DNA of 64,000 nucleotides from Blautia massiliensis (ex Durand et al. 2017). Its GTDB lineage: Bacteria > Bacillota > Clostridia > Lachnospirales > Lachnospiraceae. A program made the position numbers and the translations under genes. The notes beneath the pieces were generated by a model, which saw only the letters and a program-made list of their open reading frames with translations, was not told the origin of the DNA and did not search any database. Below, one piece after another: positions 35,319 to 43,917 of this stretch. Where the stretch lies: contig NZ_LN913006.1 of the NCBI RefSeq assembly GCF_001487165.1, positions 1,177,293 to 1,241,292 of the forward strand. Reading direction: 5' to 3'. Numbering within the stretch: the stretch's first letter is position 1; each line of letters opens with the position of its first letter.

Positions 35319-35798
35319 ATGAAAAAACTTAATTATACAGAAGATTTATTGAGAGTTATCTTCTTTTGGATAGGAACATTCTTTCTTGTTTCCGGTATCT
35401 TAAGTTTTCTTGGGATATTAAAACCAGCAGTAAACTCAGGTATTCAGAATCCAGATATGTTGGGAACTGTGTTTTCTATAACGGGGGTGCTTTTGTGTAT
35501 AATAAGTGCTGCTCTTGGAATTTATACTGCAAAGCTTGATAAATTACATTTACAATTAATCGAAAATGGTACAAAAGTGAAGGGCTTGGTAGAAAAAGTA
35601 TATTTGCAAAAATACACAAGATATAGAAGACAGATTCCATACAGGATTCTATATAGTTTTACATATCATGATAAAGTGTATTATCATAAAAGCCGTTTGG
35701 TATGGGAAAAGCCGGATCTTAAGAAAGGCGACTTGATTACCGTATATGTAAATAATCTTGGTAAATCAACAGTTTATAATTGCAATGAAGCGGTCTGA
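35319..35798 (+). CDS. DUF3592-like membrane protein
   Basis: The protein (159 aa) has two N-terminal membrane spans (residues 10-35 and 50-75) and a C-terminal beta domain with KVKGLVEKV, RILYSFTYHDKVYYH, and KKGDLITVYVNNLGKS, resembling DUF3592. ATG 35319 follows TGGAGAAA. Function is unknown. Confidence 0.68.
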   Translation: MKKLNYTEDLLRVIFFWIGTFFLVSGILSFLGILKPAVNSGIQNPDMLGTVFSITGVLLCIISAALGIYTAKLDKLHLQLIENGTKVKGLVEKVYLQKYTRYRRQIPYRILYSFTYHDKVYYHKSRLVWEKPDLKKGDLITVYVNNLGKSTVYNCNEAV

Positions 35799-36108
35799 TA
35801 TCTAGCCTCTATATTTCGGAAAAATACTGCACGATTTGTGGTTTACAGAAGAGCAGCTTCAAAGAATGCTGAGGATGAAAAATGCAAATCCATCAGATGT
35901 ATGGAAATTCAGAGATTATTAATTGGACAAATTGAAAGCTGAAAGGAAAACTGCCTATCCGTTTTCAGCATTGGCGGATCCGTCTGCTAATAAGTGGTTT
36001 AAAAATCAAAAAACGTGGTAAGAGTATTTTCATAATTCTGTTCAATTTTGTCTATGTTTTCGAGAATCCTGTTCATGTACAAATGCAACTAAATTAGAGT
36101 ATAATAAG
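35799..36108. other. Gene-poor interval with decayed coding fragments
   Basis: Short open stretches (for example LWFTEEQLQRMLRMKN near 35830-35910) look like the ends of lost genes, but none has a start or a family I can name. Confidence 0.4.
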
Positions 36109-36170
36109 GGAAACCATTGAAACTGGGTTTCCGTAAAGGACATTCCTGTGATGGCAGGAATGTCCTTTAC
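36109..36170 (-). terminator. Double hairpin ending the minus-strand small gene
   Basis: GTAAAGGACATTCCTG (36133-36148) and CAGGAATGTCCTTTAC (36155-36170) are perfect 16-bp arms around 6 nt. A second stem, GGAAACC/GGGTTTCC, lies next to it (36109-36132). On the minus strand both follow the stop codon of the small gene, and a T-rich stretch follows. Confidence 0.65.
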
Positions 36171-36244
36171 ATATAGCGGTAAATTCTGAAGTAGTTGGCA
36201 TAGAAGTTCATGAGGTAGTTGACGTATGCTTTAAATCTTTTCAT
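36167..36244 (-). CDS. Small aromatic, basic protein (25 aa)
   Basis: A 25-codon frame MKRFKAYVNYLMNFYANY... ends RIYRYM and is followed immediately by a strong hairpin. AGGAGG (plus strand 36253-36258) lies 8 nt before the ATG, and TATAAT on the minus strand (36278-36283) gives a possible -10 box about 35 nt before the start codon. The peptide has six Tyr and several Arg/Lys residues and could be an amphipathic membrane-active helix. It is a complete expression unit by signals, but no homologue is recognised. Confidence 0.6.
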   Translation of the reverse strand: MKRFKAYVNYLMNFYANYFRIYRYM

Positions 36245-36349
36245 TTCGTTTTCCTCCTTTCTTTATCTTACAAGCACATTATAATATCAGAAGACGTCTA
36301 TTACTTGCCAAATGGGAAGAAAAAGTAGACAAAACTTGCAGGAGATTAA

Positions 36350-36529
36350 TTGGAATGTACTGGTAAGAGCATCACAGACATTTGCCTGGATGCAGGAGTT
36401 GAGAGCCAAAGGACATTTAACCGGGTATCTCGTGAAAGATATAAAGTAACGTCAAGGGAATACCGGAATTTTTATCGTGAACAACATATAAGTCAGACCC
36501 AGGATGAAATATCTGGAATGGAGAAATAG
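36350..36529 (+). pseudogene. C-terminal fragment of an AraC-family regulator
   Basis: The frame encodes SITDICLDAGVESQRTFNR and YKVTSREYRNFYREQ, the second helix-turn-helix of AraC-type DNA-binding domains. No start codon or N-terminal part is present, and a stop lies just upstream. It ends 1 nt before the favoured start of the next gene. Confidence 0.75.
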
Positions 36530-36530
36530 G

Positions 36531-36881
36531 ATGGCATTTATAATCTGTGTAGCAGCACTCATAATCATGATGTTTGTATTTACCCAAATGTTGTTAAGTT
36601 TCAGCAATAATAGTAGTGCGGCAGTTGAATCTGTTGATGCGACTGTAGTTGAAAAGAAGCAAGGAATCTATACCCATATGCAGTCTGAAGCACATGTACC
36701 TTGGTTTCGCGTTGTATTTGAGATGACAGATGGAAGTTTGATGGAATTTCAAATGCAACAGGGAGATTTTCGTGAATTGGAAAAAGGCGATCGAGGTATG
36801 CTGACTTATCAGGGAAATCGGTATATATGTTACCAAAAATATAAATTTAAAAGTGAAGCACAGGAGGAAGAAAAATGTTAA
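36531..36881 (+). CDS. DUF2500-like membrane protein
   Basis: The protein (116 aa) has one N-terminal membrane span (IICVAALIIMMFVFTQMLL) and an extracytoplasmic beta domain with VDATVVEKKQ, WFRVVFEMTDGS, KGDRGMLTYQG, matching DUF2500. ATG 36531 is preferred because GGAG lies 8 nt before it; ATG 36504 would add nine residues but overlaps the AraC remnant. Its 3' end overlaps galT by 7 nt. Confidence 0.7.
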   Translation: MAFIICVAALIIMMFVFTQMLLSFSNNSSAAVESVDATVVEKKQGIYTHMQSEAHVPWFRVVFEMTDGSLMEFQMQQGDFRELEKGDRGMLTYQGNRYICYQKYKFKSEAQEEEKC

Positions 36882-38365
36882 GTGAAAGCATTGCAAAACT
36901 GGTACAGTATGGGATTACAACAGGTCTGACACCGGAATGTGAAAGAAACTACACAACAAATCTTCTGCTGGATGTTTTTCATGAAGATGATTATGAAAAA
37001 CCGGACAACATTGAGGAACCTGTTAATCTTGAAGAAACATTGGACGAATTGCTGGATGAAGCCGTAAAAAGAGGTCTGATTGAGGACAGTATTGTATACC
37101 GGGATTTATTTGATACCAGATTGATGAACTGTCTGATGCCACGTCCGGGTCAGGTACAAAAAGAATTCTGGGACAAATATGCAGAAAGCCCGAAGAAAGC
37201 TACTGATTATTTTTATAAGCTGAGTCAGGACAGCAATTATATCCGCAGGTATCGTGTAGAGAAGGATCAAAAGTGGAAGGTAGACAGTCCATACGGTGAG
37301 ATTGATATTACCATCAATTTGTCCAAACCGGAAAAAGATCCAAAAGCAATTGCCGCGGCAAGGAATGTAAAATCCGGAAGTTATCCGAAATGTCTTCTTT
37401 GCCCGGAAAATGAAGGATATGCGGGACGTGTTAATCATCCGGCAAGGCAGAACCACAGAATTATTCCGATCACAATCAATGATACTCCTTGGGGATTCCA
37501 GTATTCTCCGTATGTGTATTACAATGAGCATTGCATTGTGTTTAACTGCCAGCATACTCCAATGAAAATCGAGAGAAATGCATTCATTAAACTGTTTGAT
37601 TTTGTAAAACTGTTTCCGCATTATTTCCTTGGATCTAATGCAGACCTGCCGATCGTAGGTGGTTCGATCCTAAGCCATGATCATTTCCAGGGTGGACATT
37701 ATACATTTGCAATGGCAAAAGCACCAATTGAGCAGCACGTGGTACTTCCGGGATTTGAAGATGTAGAGGCTGGAATTGTAAAATGGCCATTATCTGTGCT
37801 TCGTATTCGACATAAAGATTTCAACCGTTTGGTAGATCTGGCAACACATGTGCTGGAAGTATGGAGAGGCTATACCGATGAAAAAGCATTTATTTATGCT
37901 GAGACCAATGGAGAACCACATAATACAATTACACCAATTGCACGTAAAGTAGGTGATACCTACGAACTGGATCTGACATTAAGGAACAACATCACAACAG
38001 AAGAACATCCGCTGGGAGTGTACCATCCGCATGCAGAATATCATCATATTAAGAAAGAAAATATCGGTCTGATCGAAGTTATGGGACTTGCAGTTCTTCC
38101 GGCCAGATTAAAAGGTGAGATGGAACTTTTGGAAGAGTATATTCTCGAAGGCAAAGATATTTCTTCAAATGAACAGATTGAGAAACATGCAGAGTGGGTT
38201 AAGAAGTTTCTTCCGAAATATCCGGAAATCACAAAAGAAAACATCCATGGCATTCTTCAGAAAGAGATTGGAATCGTATTTACCCATGTTCTGGAAGATG
38301 CAGGAGTATACAAATGTACGACCGAGGGAAGAGAAGCATTCATGCGTTTTCTTGAAACATTATAA
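36875..38365 (+). CDS. galT: UDP-glucose--hexose-1-phosphate uridylyltransferase (class II GalT)
   Basis: The protein (496 aa) is the long Gram-positive type of GalT. Visible motifs include CLLCPENEGYAGRVNHPARQ, ILSHDHFQGGHYTFA (active-site region) and GVYHPHAEYHHIKKENIG. It exchanges UMP between UDP-glucose and galactose-1-phosphate in the Leloir pathway. AGGAGGAAG precedes the ATG. No galK or galE lies beside it in this window, which is unusual. A good terminator follows. Confidence 0.95.
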   Translation: MLSESIAKLVQYGITTGLTPECERNYTTNLLLDVFHEDDYEKPDNIEEPVNLEETLDELLDEAVKRGLIEDSIVYRDLFDTRLMNCLMPRPGQVQKEFWDKYAESPKKATDYFYKLSQDSNYIRRYRVEKDQKWKVDSPYGEIDITINLSKPEKDPKAIAAARNVKSGSYPKCLLCPENEGYAGRVNHPARQNHRIIPITINDTPWGFQYSPYVYYNEHCIVFNCQHTPMKIERNAFIKLFDFVKLFPHYFLGSNADLPIVGGSILSHDHFQGGHYTFAMAKAPIEQHVVLPGFEDVEAGIVKWPLSVLRIRHKDFNRLVDLATHVLEVWRGYTDEKAFIYAETNGEPHNTITPIARKVGDTYELDLTLRNNITTEEHPLGVYHPHAEYHHIKKENIGLIEVMGLAVLPARLKGEMELLEEYILEGKDISSNEQIEKHAEWVKKFLPKYPEITKENIHGILQKEIGIVFTHVLEDAGVYKCTTEGREAFMRFLETL

Positions 38366-38390
38366 AAACTGAAATAAAAGGATTCTTTGG

Positions 38391-38424
38391 GAAATGGGAG
38401 GTAAGTGAAACCTCCCATTTTTTT
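38391..38424 (+). terminator. Terminator after galT
   Basis: AAATGGGAGGT and ACCTCCCATTT pair around a short loop and are followed by a T run. Confidence 0.88.
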
Positions 38425-38629
38425 AGGGCAGCTACTCTTAAGAAGCATGGATCGGGCAGTTGCATTATACGAAAGTATGGAATTGCGGGGATTCCATGGG
38501 GAATTTTATTATGCAGAGAAAGCATATAACAAACTTGCATCCTGGGGATATGTGATTTTCTGGGTATCAGTATTTATTTTGATGAGAACATGCTCAGTCA
38601 CAGTGCTGCTGGGAAGAATGTTTGTATAG
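38423..38629 (+). pseudogene. CbiQ-type ECF transmembrane component, C-terminal fragment
   Basis: The frame begins abruptly inside the galT terminator and encodes GQLLLRSMDRAVALYESM and ELRGFHG, the conserved coupling motif of the energy-coupling T component of cobalt-type ECF transporters, followed by one membrane span. The N-terminal ~170 residues are missing. The adjacent ATPase remnant is the natural partner. Confidence 0.75.
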
Positions 38630-38638
38630 AAAGTGTAG

Positions 38639-39283
38639 ACGAAAATAATAAAATTTGAAAATGTAGTATTTGGATATGGAGAAGAGAAAAATGCCTTGAA
38701 TTATGTGTCTTTCCATATCAGTAAAGGAGAACAGGTGGGGCTGATCGGAGCCAATGGTGCAGGGAAGTCTACGCTAATGAAGGCAATGCTGGGACTGATC
38801 CCTGCAAAGGGAAAGATCACTGTTGATGAAACAGAAGTAAATCAGGAAAATTCAAGTAGAATCCGGCAATGCCTGAGGTATGTGTTTCAGGATTCTGATA
38901 ATCAGATGTTTATGCCGACGGTTTATGAAGATATGATATTTGGACCATTAAATTATGGTAAGAGCAGAAAAGAAGCAGATCAGCTTGCCAGGGAGGCCTT
39001 GGAAGAACTGGACCTTATACATTTGAAAGACCGCCAGAATTATAAGATGTCAGGTGGCGAAAAGAGAATAGCTGCCATAGCCACCATCCTTGCAATGAAC
39101 CCAAAGGTAATGCTGATGGACGAACCATCAACAGCATTAGACCCAAAGAACCGGAGACGGCTGATACGGATCCTCGCAGAAAAGAGCAGCGTAAAATGTT
39201 TTGTAGAAATCAGCTTACTGTTTGTAAAAGAAAATGTTTTTTCCAGCAGCCCTGGTTATTTTTTATTAAATCGGAGATATTAA
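38639..39283 (+). pseudogene. CbiO-type ABC ATPase, truncated
   Basis: The frame encodes KFENVVFGYGEEKNAL, Walker A GANGAGKST, Q-loop YVFQDSDNQM, signature MSGGEKR and Walker B VMLMDEPS, typical of cobalt/ECF ATPases. No start codon is found at the N-terminus (an ATA lies where ATG is expected), and after LIRILAEK the sequence diverges and lacks the H-loop. It ends after 214 residues, about 25-60 short. It is probably inactive. Confidence 0.72.
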
Positions 39284-39343
39284 AATCAGACGATTTAAAA
39301 AATATGTCTGAATGCTGTTTATCGTTAAAAACAGGGGGCATGG

Positions 39344-40792
39344 ATGGGAAAAAGAAAAGAGATAACCGGTAAGGATAATGGAAAGCAAAAAATGTGGACA
39401 ATAATCACTGTCATCATAGTGTTCTTTGCTATGGCTGGCTATGCAGGAATGTCTTATTACTATTCAGACAGATTTTTTCGGGGAACAACGATCAATGGAA
39501 TTAACTGTTCTGGAAAAACATCGGAAGAGGCAGAACAGGCGGTTGCTAAAAAAGCAGAGGATTATCTGCTGGAAGTAAAGGCAAGAAATCTGAAATCACA
39601 GAGTATCAATGGAAAATTGATCGGATATCGTTATGTTTCGGATGGCAGTATTTCCCAATATCTGGATGAACAAAAACTATATAAATGGGTTCGGGGATTT
39701 TGGAAAAAACAAAATTATACAGCCAAGGAAAACATGACCTATGATAAAGTGAAGTTAAAAGAACAGCTGGAAAAACTGGAATGTGTAAAAAAAGAGAATC
39801 AGACAGCACCAGAAGATGCATATGTAGCTTATAAAGATTCGAAGTTTGAAATCGTACCGGAAACAGAAGGGAATACCCTGGATTTCAATGGAGCTTATCA
39901 GGCACTGTCAGAAGCGGTTGCTAGCAAAAAAAGAACGATTGACCTGAATAGCTGTCCGGCTGTTTATGTAAAAGCGGCAGTACTGAAAGATGATCCAGAT
40001 CTTAAAAATTCATTGGAAGAATGCCAAAATCTGATTCGGACCAAAATCGTATATATATTTGGAGAAGAAACGGTAACATTGGAGGGAGACGAGATCAGAA
40101 AATGGCTTATTTTTGATGAGAGAGGACGGCTGCAAAAAAATGAGGATGAACTGAGACAGTGTGTAGCAGAATATGTGGCACAGCTGGCTGCCACACATGA
40201 TACCGTAAATACAGAGAGGGAATTTTGTACAACAAGCGGACGTACTGTTCAGATGTATAGTTCCGTTTATGGATGGAAGATCGATCAGGAAAAAGAAATA
40301 GAAACCATTATGCAGGAAATGATTGCAGGAGTACAGATAAGCCGGGAACCGGTATACGCTATGCGGGCAAATGCACGGGGAATGAATGATATAGGCAGCA
40401 CGTATATTGAAGTGGACCTGTCTGCACAGCATTTATATTACTATCAGGATGGTTCTATCATTTTGGAATCGGATATTGTGTCAGGAGATATGCAGTATGC
40501 AAAACGGCAGACACCACCGGGAATTTTTCAACTGTATTACAAGAAAAGTCCATCTGTGCTGAAAGGAAAGATGCTGGAAAATGGGAAATATGAATATGAA
40601 AGACCAGTAACTTACTGGATGCCTTTTAATGGGGGGATTGGATTTCATGATGCTTCATGGCAGCCATACTTTGGAGGAAATCGTTTCCGAGAAGGTGGTG
40701 GATCCCATGGATGCATTAATCTTCCGGCGGACAAAGCGGCAGAACTTTATAATAGGATAGACGAAAGTGTGCCGATTGTCTGTTTTTATTAA
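39344..40792 (+). CDS. L,D-transpeptidase (YkuD) with peptidoglycan-binding domain
   Basis: The protein (482 aa) has one N-terminal membrane anchor (residues 17-42), a long outer region of the PG_binding_4 type (residues ~45-330), and a C-terminal YkuD domain with YIEVDLSAQHLYYY, the conserved His in GGIGFHDASW, and the active-site motif GGSHGCINLP (Cys457). It would form 3-3 cross-links in peptidoglycan or attach proteins to it. AGGGGG precedes the ATG. Confidence 0.92.
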   Translation: MGKRKEITGKDNGKQKMWTIITVIIVFFAMAGYAGMSYYYSDRFFRGTTINGINCSGKTSEEAEQAVAKKAEDYLLEVKARNLKSQSINGKLIGYRYVSDGSISQYLDEQKLYKWVRGFWKKQNYTAKENMTYDKVKLKEQLEKLECVKKENQTAPEDAYVAYKDSKFEIVPETEGNTLDFNGAYQALSEAVASKKRTIDLNSCPAVYVKAAVLKDDPDLKNSLEECQNLIRTKIVYIFGEETVTLEGDEIRKWLIFDERGRLQKNEDELRQCVAEYVAQLAATHDTVNTEREFCTTSGRTVQMYSSVYGWKIDQEKEIETIMQEMIAGVQISREPVYAMRANARGMNDIGSTYIEVDLSAQHLYYYQDGSIILESDIVSGDMQYAKRQTPPGIFQLYYKKSPSVLKGKMLENGKYEYERPVTYWMPFNGGIGFHDASWQPYFGGNRFREGGGSHGCINLPADKAAELYNRIDESVPIVCFY

Positions 40793-40836
40793 AAATGGGC
40801 AGGATATATAGTTTTATATAGAGGTTTGTTTATAAA

Positions 40837-41088
40837 ATGGAAGATCTTAAATGGTCTTCTGTTTTTTTTATAATTATCAGCAATAATTTCATGGAAGAAA
40901 AGTGTGTATGTTCCGTCCAGATATGGAAAGAAGTCTTTGACCATTTTGACCGGGAACCGAAAAAAATCGAGATAAATGAGATTTATTCGATTGATGAAGA
41001 TGCAAAGGAAACCTTGCAGGAGAAGATCAAGAGGATGCTGGTTACAGAAGCAAAACGAATGGTAGTGTATAAAATTAGGTGGATGTAA
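40837..41088 (+). CDS. Short hypothetical protein, possibly a remnant
   Basis: The frame (83 aa) contains SVQIWKEVFDHFDREPKKIE and INEIYSIDED, which faintly recalls the C-terminal segment of VapE/primase-type phage proteins. There is no strong ribosome site. It may be a decayed piece of such a gene; the resemblance is weak. Confidence 0.35.
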   Translation: MEDLKWSSVFFIIISNNFMEEKCVCSVQIWKEVFDHFDREPKKIEINEIYSIDEDAKETLQEKIKRMLVTEAKRMVVYKIRWM

Positions 41089-41147
41089 TTGAGAAAAAAA
41101 TATGATATCATGTTAGTAACAAAACGGAAATTATGGAGGAATAGAGT

Positions 41148-41498
41148 GTGAAAAAATGCAAATATTGTGGCAAAAAACTCAATGATAATTTTGAATTTTG
41201 TAACAGTAAATGTGAAAATTATTATGAAAAGATGATGGATAAAGACAGCCATAAAATCAAGTATTTTACATTAGGCATTATTTTGGGATTCTTAGTTATG
41301 TTTTATGGCATTATTTCTAACAATAATGTCTTTATAATAGGAATTGGGATTGTAGTAATGGGTATAGATGTTGTTTTATTGCCATTTACAACTCCTGAAA
41401 CAATTAATTTTCTAGGATATCAAAAGTCAAAATTCGCAGGAAGAATATCAGGCATATTGATTATAGCAGTTGGAGTATGGATGTGTTTTATTCAATGA
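41148..41498 (+). CDS. Zinc-ribbon membrane protein
   Basis: The protein (116 aa) starts with a two-pair zinc ribbon (CKYCGKKL ... CNSKCENYY, DUF2116-like) and has three membrane spans. GGAGGAATAG precedes GTG 41148. Function is unknown; such proteins usually have the ribbon on the cytoplasmic side. Confidence 0.7.
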   Translation: MKKCKYCGKKLNDNFEFCNSKCENYYEKMMDKDSHKIKYFTLGIILGFLVMFYGIISNNNVFIIGIGIVVMGIDVVLLPFTTPETINFLGYQKSKFAGRISGILIIAVGVWMCFIQ

Positions 41499-41555
41499 TA
41501 AATCCCAGCCTGCAAAATTGAAAATAAATTGAAAGTTACGAAATCGGAGGAGTTA

Positions 41556-41753
41556 ATGATTATGTGGAATGAATTAGGTTTAAGCGGGGGAACCGCAATT
41601 ATTATTTTGATTGCGCTGTATTTCGTCATCAAATGGGCAGTGAAAAATGGAATCAAAGAAGCCTACAGTGCCATTACTGGAAAGAAAACGGAAGAAGATG
41701 TCAGAAACGAAAAAGAATTGAAAGAACTCGGATTTGAGTTAGAAGATAAATAA
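41556..41753 (+). CDS. Small single-span membrane protein (DUF6019-like)
   Basis: The protein (65 aa) has one span (GTAIIILIALYFVIKWAV) and a charged C-terminus with KEAYSAITGKK. CGGAGG lies 5 nt before ATG 41556; ATG 41562 is a possible alternative. It matches small DUF6019-type proteins of Lachnospiraceae by memory of the pattern. Confidence 0.65.
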   Translation: MIMWNELGLSGGTAIIILIALYFVIKWAVKNGIKEAYSAITGKKTEEDVRNEKELKELGFELEDK

Positions 41754-41870
41754 AAGTTTATAGAGATGATGAAAGCATAATAGAATTAGCTGGCATGTGG
41801 GAGTGATCGAATGAGTTGGTTAAATATATAGTACGAAAGTAATTTGAGAAAAAATGATAAAAGGGATGGG

Positions 41871-42164
41871 ATGAAAGCTCTTGCAGTTTACTGCTTAATC
41901 ATGTGCAGTGCTTTCTGTCAGGGCTGGCTTTATACAACAAATATAAATGTTATTGTGCTGAATTTATCACAGATATGGATCCCTTTGATTTTGACTGCTG
42001 GCTTCTTTTTATTTTTTTACTGTAGCAAAGAGAACATTAGAAGTATTATTCAGAGGGTACATACAAACAAGATTATTTGGACTCATAAACAGTCAGTGGA
42101 TAGTTGGAATAATCAATTCTGTTCTTTTTGCTTCTTGTCCAAAGAGAAAGAAAAGGTAGATTAG
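41871..42164 (+). CDS. Hypothetical small membrane protein
   Basis: The frame (97 aa from ATG 41871) has two hydrophobic segments (ALAVYCLIMCSAFCQGWLY and IWIPLILTAGFFLFFY) and a basic tail. The ribosome site is weak, and it could be a decayed gene. The frame is open upstream to 41844. Confidence 0.35.
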   Translation: MKALAVYCLIMCSAFCQGWLYTTNINVIVLNLSQIWIPLILTAGFFLFFYCSKENIRSIIQRVHTNKIIWTHKQSVDSWNNQFCSFCFLSKEKEKVD

Positions 42165-42192
42165 AAAGTGTTTTTTACAGGCAGGTGATTAG

Positions 42193-42303
42193 ATGAATGA
42201 TCAATTCTTACAAGGAGTATTATTCGATTGGAATAGAATTGATAACGATAGTTATTTAACAAAATATAACAAGAATTCTCCTTCCTCTATAGGTGGGAGA
42301 TGA
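42193..42303 (+). pseudogene. N-terminal gene fragment cut by the TnpB element
   Basis: The frame begins MNDQFLQGVLFDWNRIDNDS, resembling the start of AAA-family ATPases of the SbcC-like predicted kind, with AGGTGATT upstream. After YLTKY it runs into the left end of the insertion element and stops. The rest of the gene is not found on the other side. The family guess is weak; the truncation is clear. Confidence 0.5.
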
Positions 42304-42451
42304 ATTGTAGATCTGAGCATAAATGCTCAAAAGAATTTTATAAACAAAAAAAGAAAACACTTGTTCGCGTGTTGGAATTGTATTATAATAATAAAAAGAG
42401 AACATATTGTTCAAAAAACGATGATTGAAATCATTCATATGCAGGAATAAG

Positions 42452-43558
42452 GTGAGAAAAATAAATCGGGCAGTAAAAATAAGAATCTATCCAAATGCAG
42501 AACAACGTGTGCAAATAGATAAAACAATCGGTTGCAGTCGCTTCATCTATAATTGTATGCTTGCTGACAAAATGGAACATTATAAAAAAGAAAAAAAGAT
42601 GTTAAGGAACACACCAGCCAGTTACAAGAAAGAATATCCCTGGCTGAAAGAGGTGGATTCATTGGCGTTAGCAAATGTACAGATGCATCTGGAAAGTGCA
42701 TTCCATAAGTTTTTTCGTGAACCATCTGCAGGATTTCCGCGTTTCAAATCAAAGAAGTCATCAAGGAAATCCTATACAACAAACGTGGTGAATGGAAATA
42801 TCTTTCTGGAAGGGAAATATCTGAAACTGCCTAAGATGACGGCTGTCAGAATAAAGCTTCACCGTCCGGTATCAGAAAAATGGAAACTGAAATCTGTGAC
42901 AGTCAGCAGGGAGCCATCCGGAAAATATTTTGCCAGTCTTTTGTTTTGCTGTGAAAACCAAACAGCAGAAAAAAGACCGGCAGAAAAATTTATTGGGATC
43001 GATTTTGCGATGCAGGGAATGTGTGTGTTTTCTACCGGTAAAAGAGCTGAATATCCGATGTTCTATCGAAATACAGAGAAAAAGCTTGCGCGGGAACAGA
43101 GAAAGCTGTCCAGATGTCAGAAAGGCAGTCAGAATTATAAGAAACAGAAGAAAAGAGTTGCACTGTGCCATGAAAAGATCCGAAATCAGAGAAAAGACTT
43201 TCAACATAAACTCAGTGCCAGTCTTGCCGAGAGCTACGATGCAGTATGCGTGGAAGATCTGAATCTGAAAGGGATGGCAGGAGGACTTCATCTTGGAAAA
43301 GGCGTACATGATAATGGATATGGCCTGTTTCTGTCTATGCTGGAATATAAACTGGAGGAACGCGGGAAGTATCTGATAAAAGTAGATCGTTATTTTGCAT
43401 CAAGTAGGATTTGCAGTGCATGTGGAAAGAAAAAAGAAAAATTGTCTTTATCTGAAAGGATCTATTACTGTGAATGCGGACACAGAATGGACCGTGATGT
43501 AAATGCAGCAGTTAACATCATGAATGAGGGAAAAAGAATCTTTGCAGAATGTGCATGA
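42452..43558 (+). CDS. tnpB: TnpB RNA-guided nuclease
   Basis: The protein (368 aa) has the N-terminal helix-turn-helix/REC-like part (INRAVKIRIYPNAEQ) and a RuvC domain with Asp184 in GIDFAM, Glu268 in VCVEDLNL and Asp349 in RDVNAAVNI, plus a zinc finger CSACG ... CECGH. All three catalytic residues are intact. GTG 42452 is chosen since GGAATAAG lies just upstream; the frame extends to TTG 42425. TnpB nucleases use a right-end omega RNA and cut at the element's donor site. Confidence 0.9.
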   Translation: MRKINRAVKIRIYPNAEQRVQIDKTIGCSRFIYNCMLADKMEHYKKEKKMLRNTPASYKKEYPWLKEVDSLALANVQMHLESAFHKFFREPSAGFPRFKSKKSSRKSYTTNVVNGNIFLEGKYLKLPKMTAVRIKLHRPVSEKWKLKSVTVSREPSGKYFASLLFCCENQTAEKRPAEKFIGIDFAMQGMCVFSTGKRAEYPMFYRNTEKKLAREQRKLSRCQKGSQNYKKQKKRVALCHEKIRNQRKDFQHKLSASLAESYDAVCVEDLNLKGMAGGLHLGKGVHDNGYGLFLSMLEYKLEERGKYLIKVDRYFASSRICSACGKKKEKLSLSERIYYCECGHRMDRDVNAAVNIMNEGKRIFAECA

Positions 43559-43700
43559 CAGCACAATAAAAAGTCCGTAACCGGACTAATAAAAATCGCG
43601 GGGCACGCGAGGATAGCTTGTAGATACTTGGCTCAGTAGAGCCATTGAGCAAGAAGCCCCCACTTCAAAATCAGAGATTTAAGTGGTGGGAGCATGTCAC
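43559..43700 (+). ncRNA. Probable omega RNA (right end of the IS)
   Basis: Downstream of tnpB the sequence holds several stems: AGTCCG/CGGACT (43572-43587), GGCTC/GAGCC (43630-43643) and the right-end hairpin (43657-43690). In known IS605 elements the omega RNA spans the 3' end of tnpB and this region, and its guide is the ~16-20 nt just past the element end, here beginning near 43701. Boundaries are inferred. Confidence 0.65.
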
Positions 43701-43771
43701 TGTTTGGATTCGTAATGGCAAAAAAGATAAGAGACAAAAATCTATAATTTCAGTTTTATTGTACTTTTCTA

Positions 43772-43864
43772 ATTCGAGACACACTGTGCCCTGAATTGAG
43801 CTGGTCACATTATCGTGCCCTGATGCGTATAAATGATGAGAAAGCAAGATCAAATGCAATGTAG
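43772..43864 (+). pseudogene. DUF1016 (YhcG-type) N-terminal domain fragment
   Basis: The frame encodes PELSWSHYRALMRINDEKAR, the signature of the DUF1016 N-terminal winged-helix domain of YhcG-like nucleases, then stops. Both ends are missing. It adjoins the right end of the TnpB element. Confidence 0.75.
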
Positions 43865-43917
43865 ACTTGGGATATAAAAAACTATACTATAGAAAAACGT
43901 TAGAGGTGGCAGCGGGA

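Larger units (their letters stand above)
42270..43700 (+). mobile_element. IS200/IS605-type element carrying only tnpB
   Basis: A left-end hairpin (TCTCC ... GGGAGA with inner CCTCTATAGG, ~42274-42302) and a right-end hairpin (CCCACTT ... AAGTGGTGGG, ~43657-43690) followed by TCAC at 43697-43700 enclose a single tnpB gene. No tnpA is present, so it would need a transposase in trans. Both outer flanks are broken genes. Ends are approximate. Confidence 0.8.
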
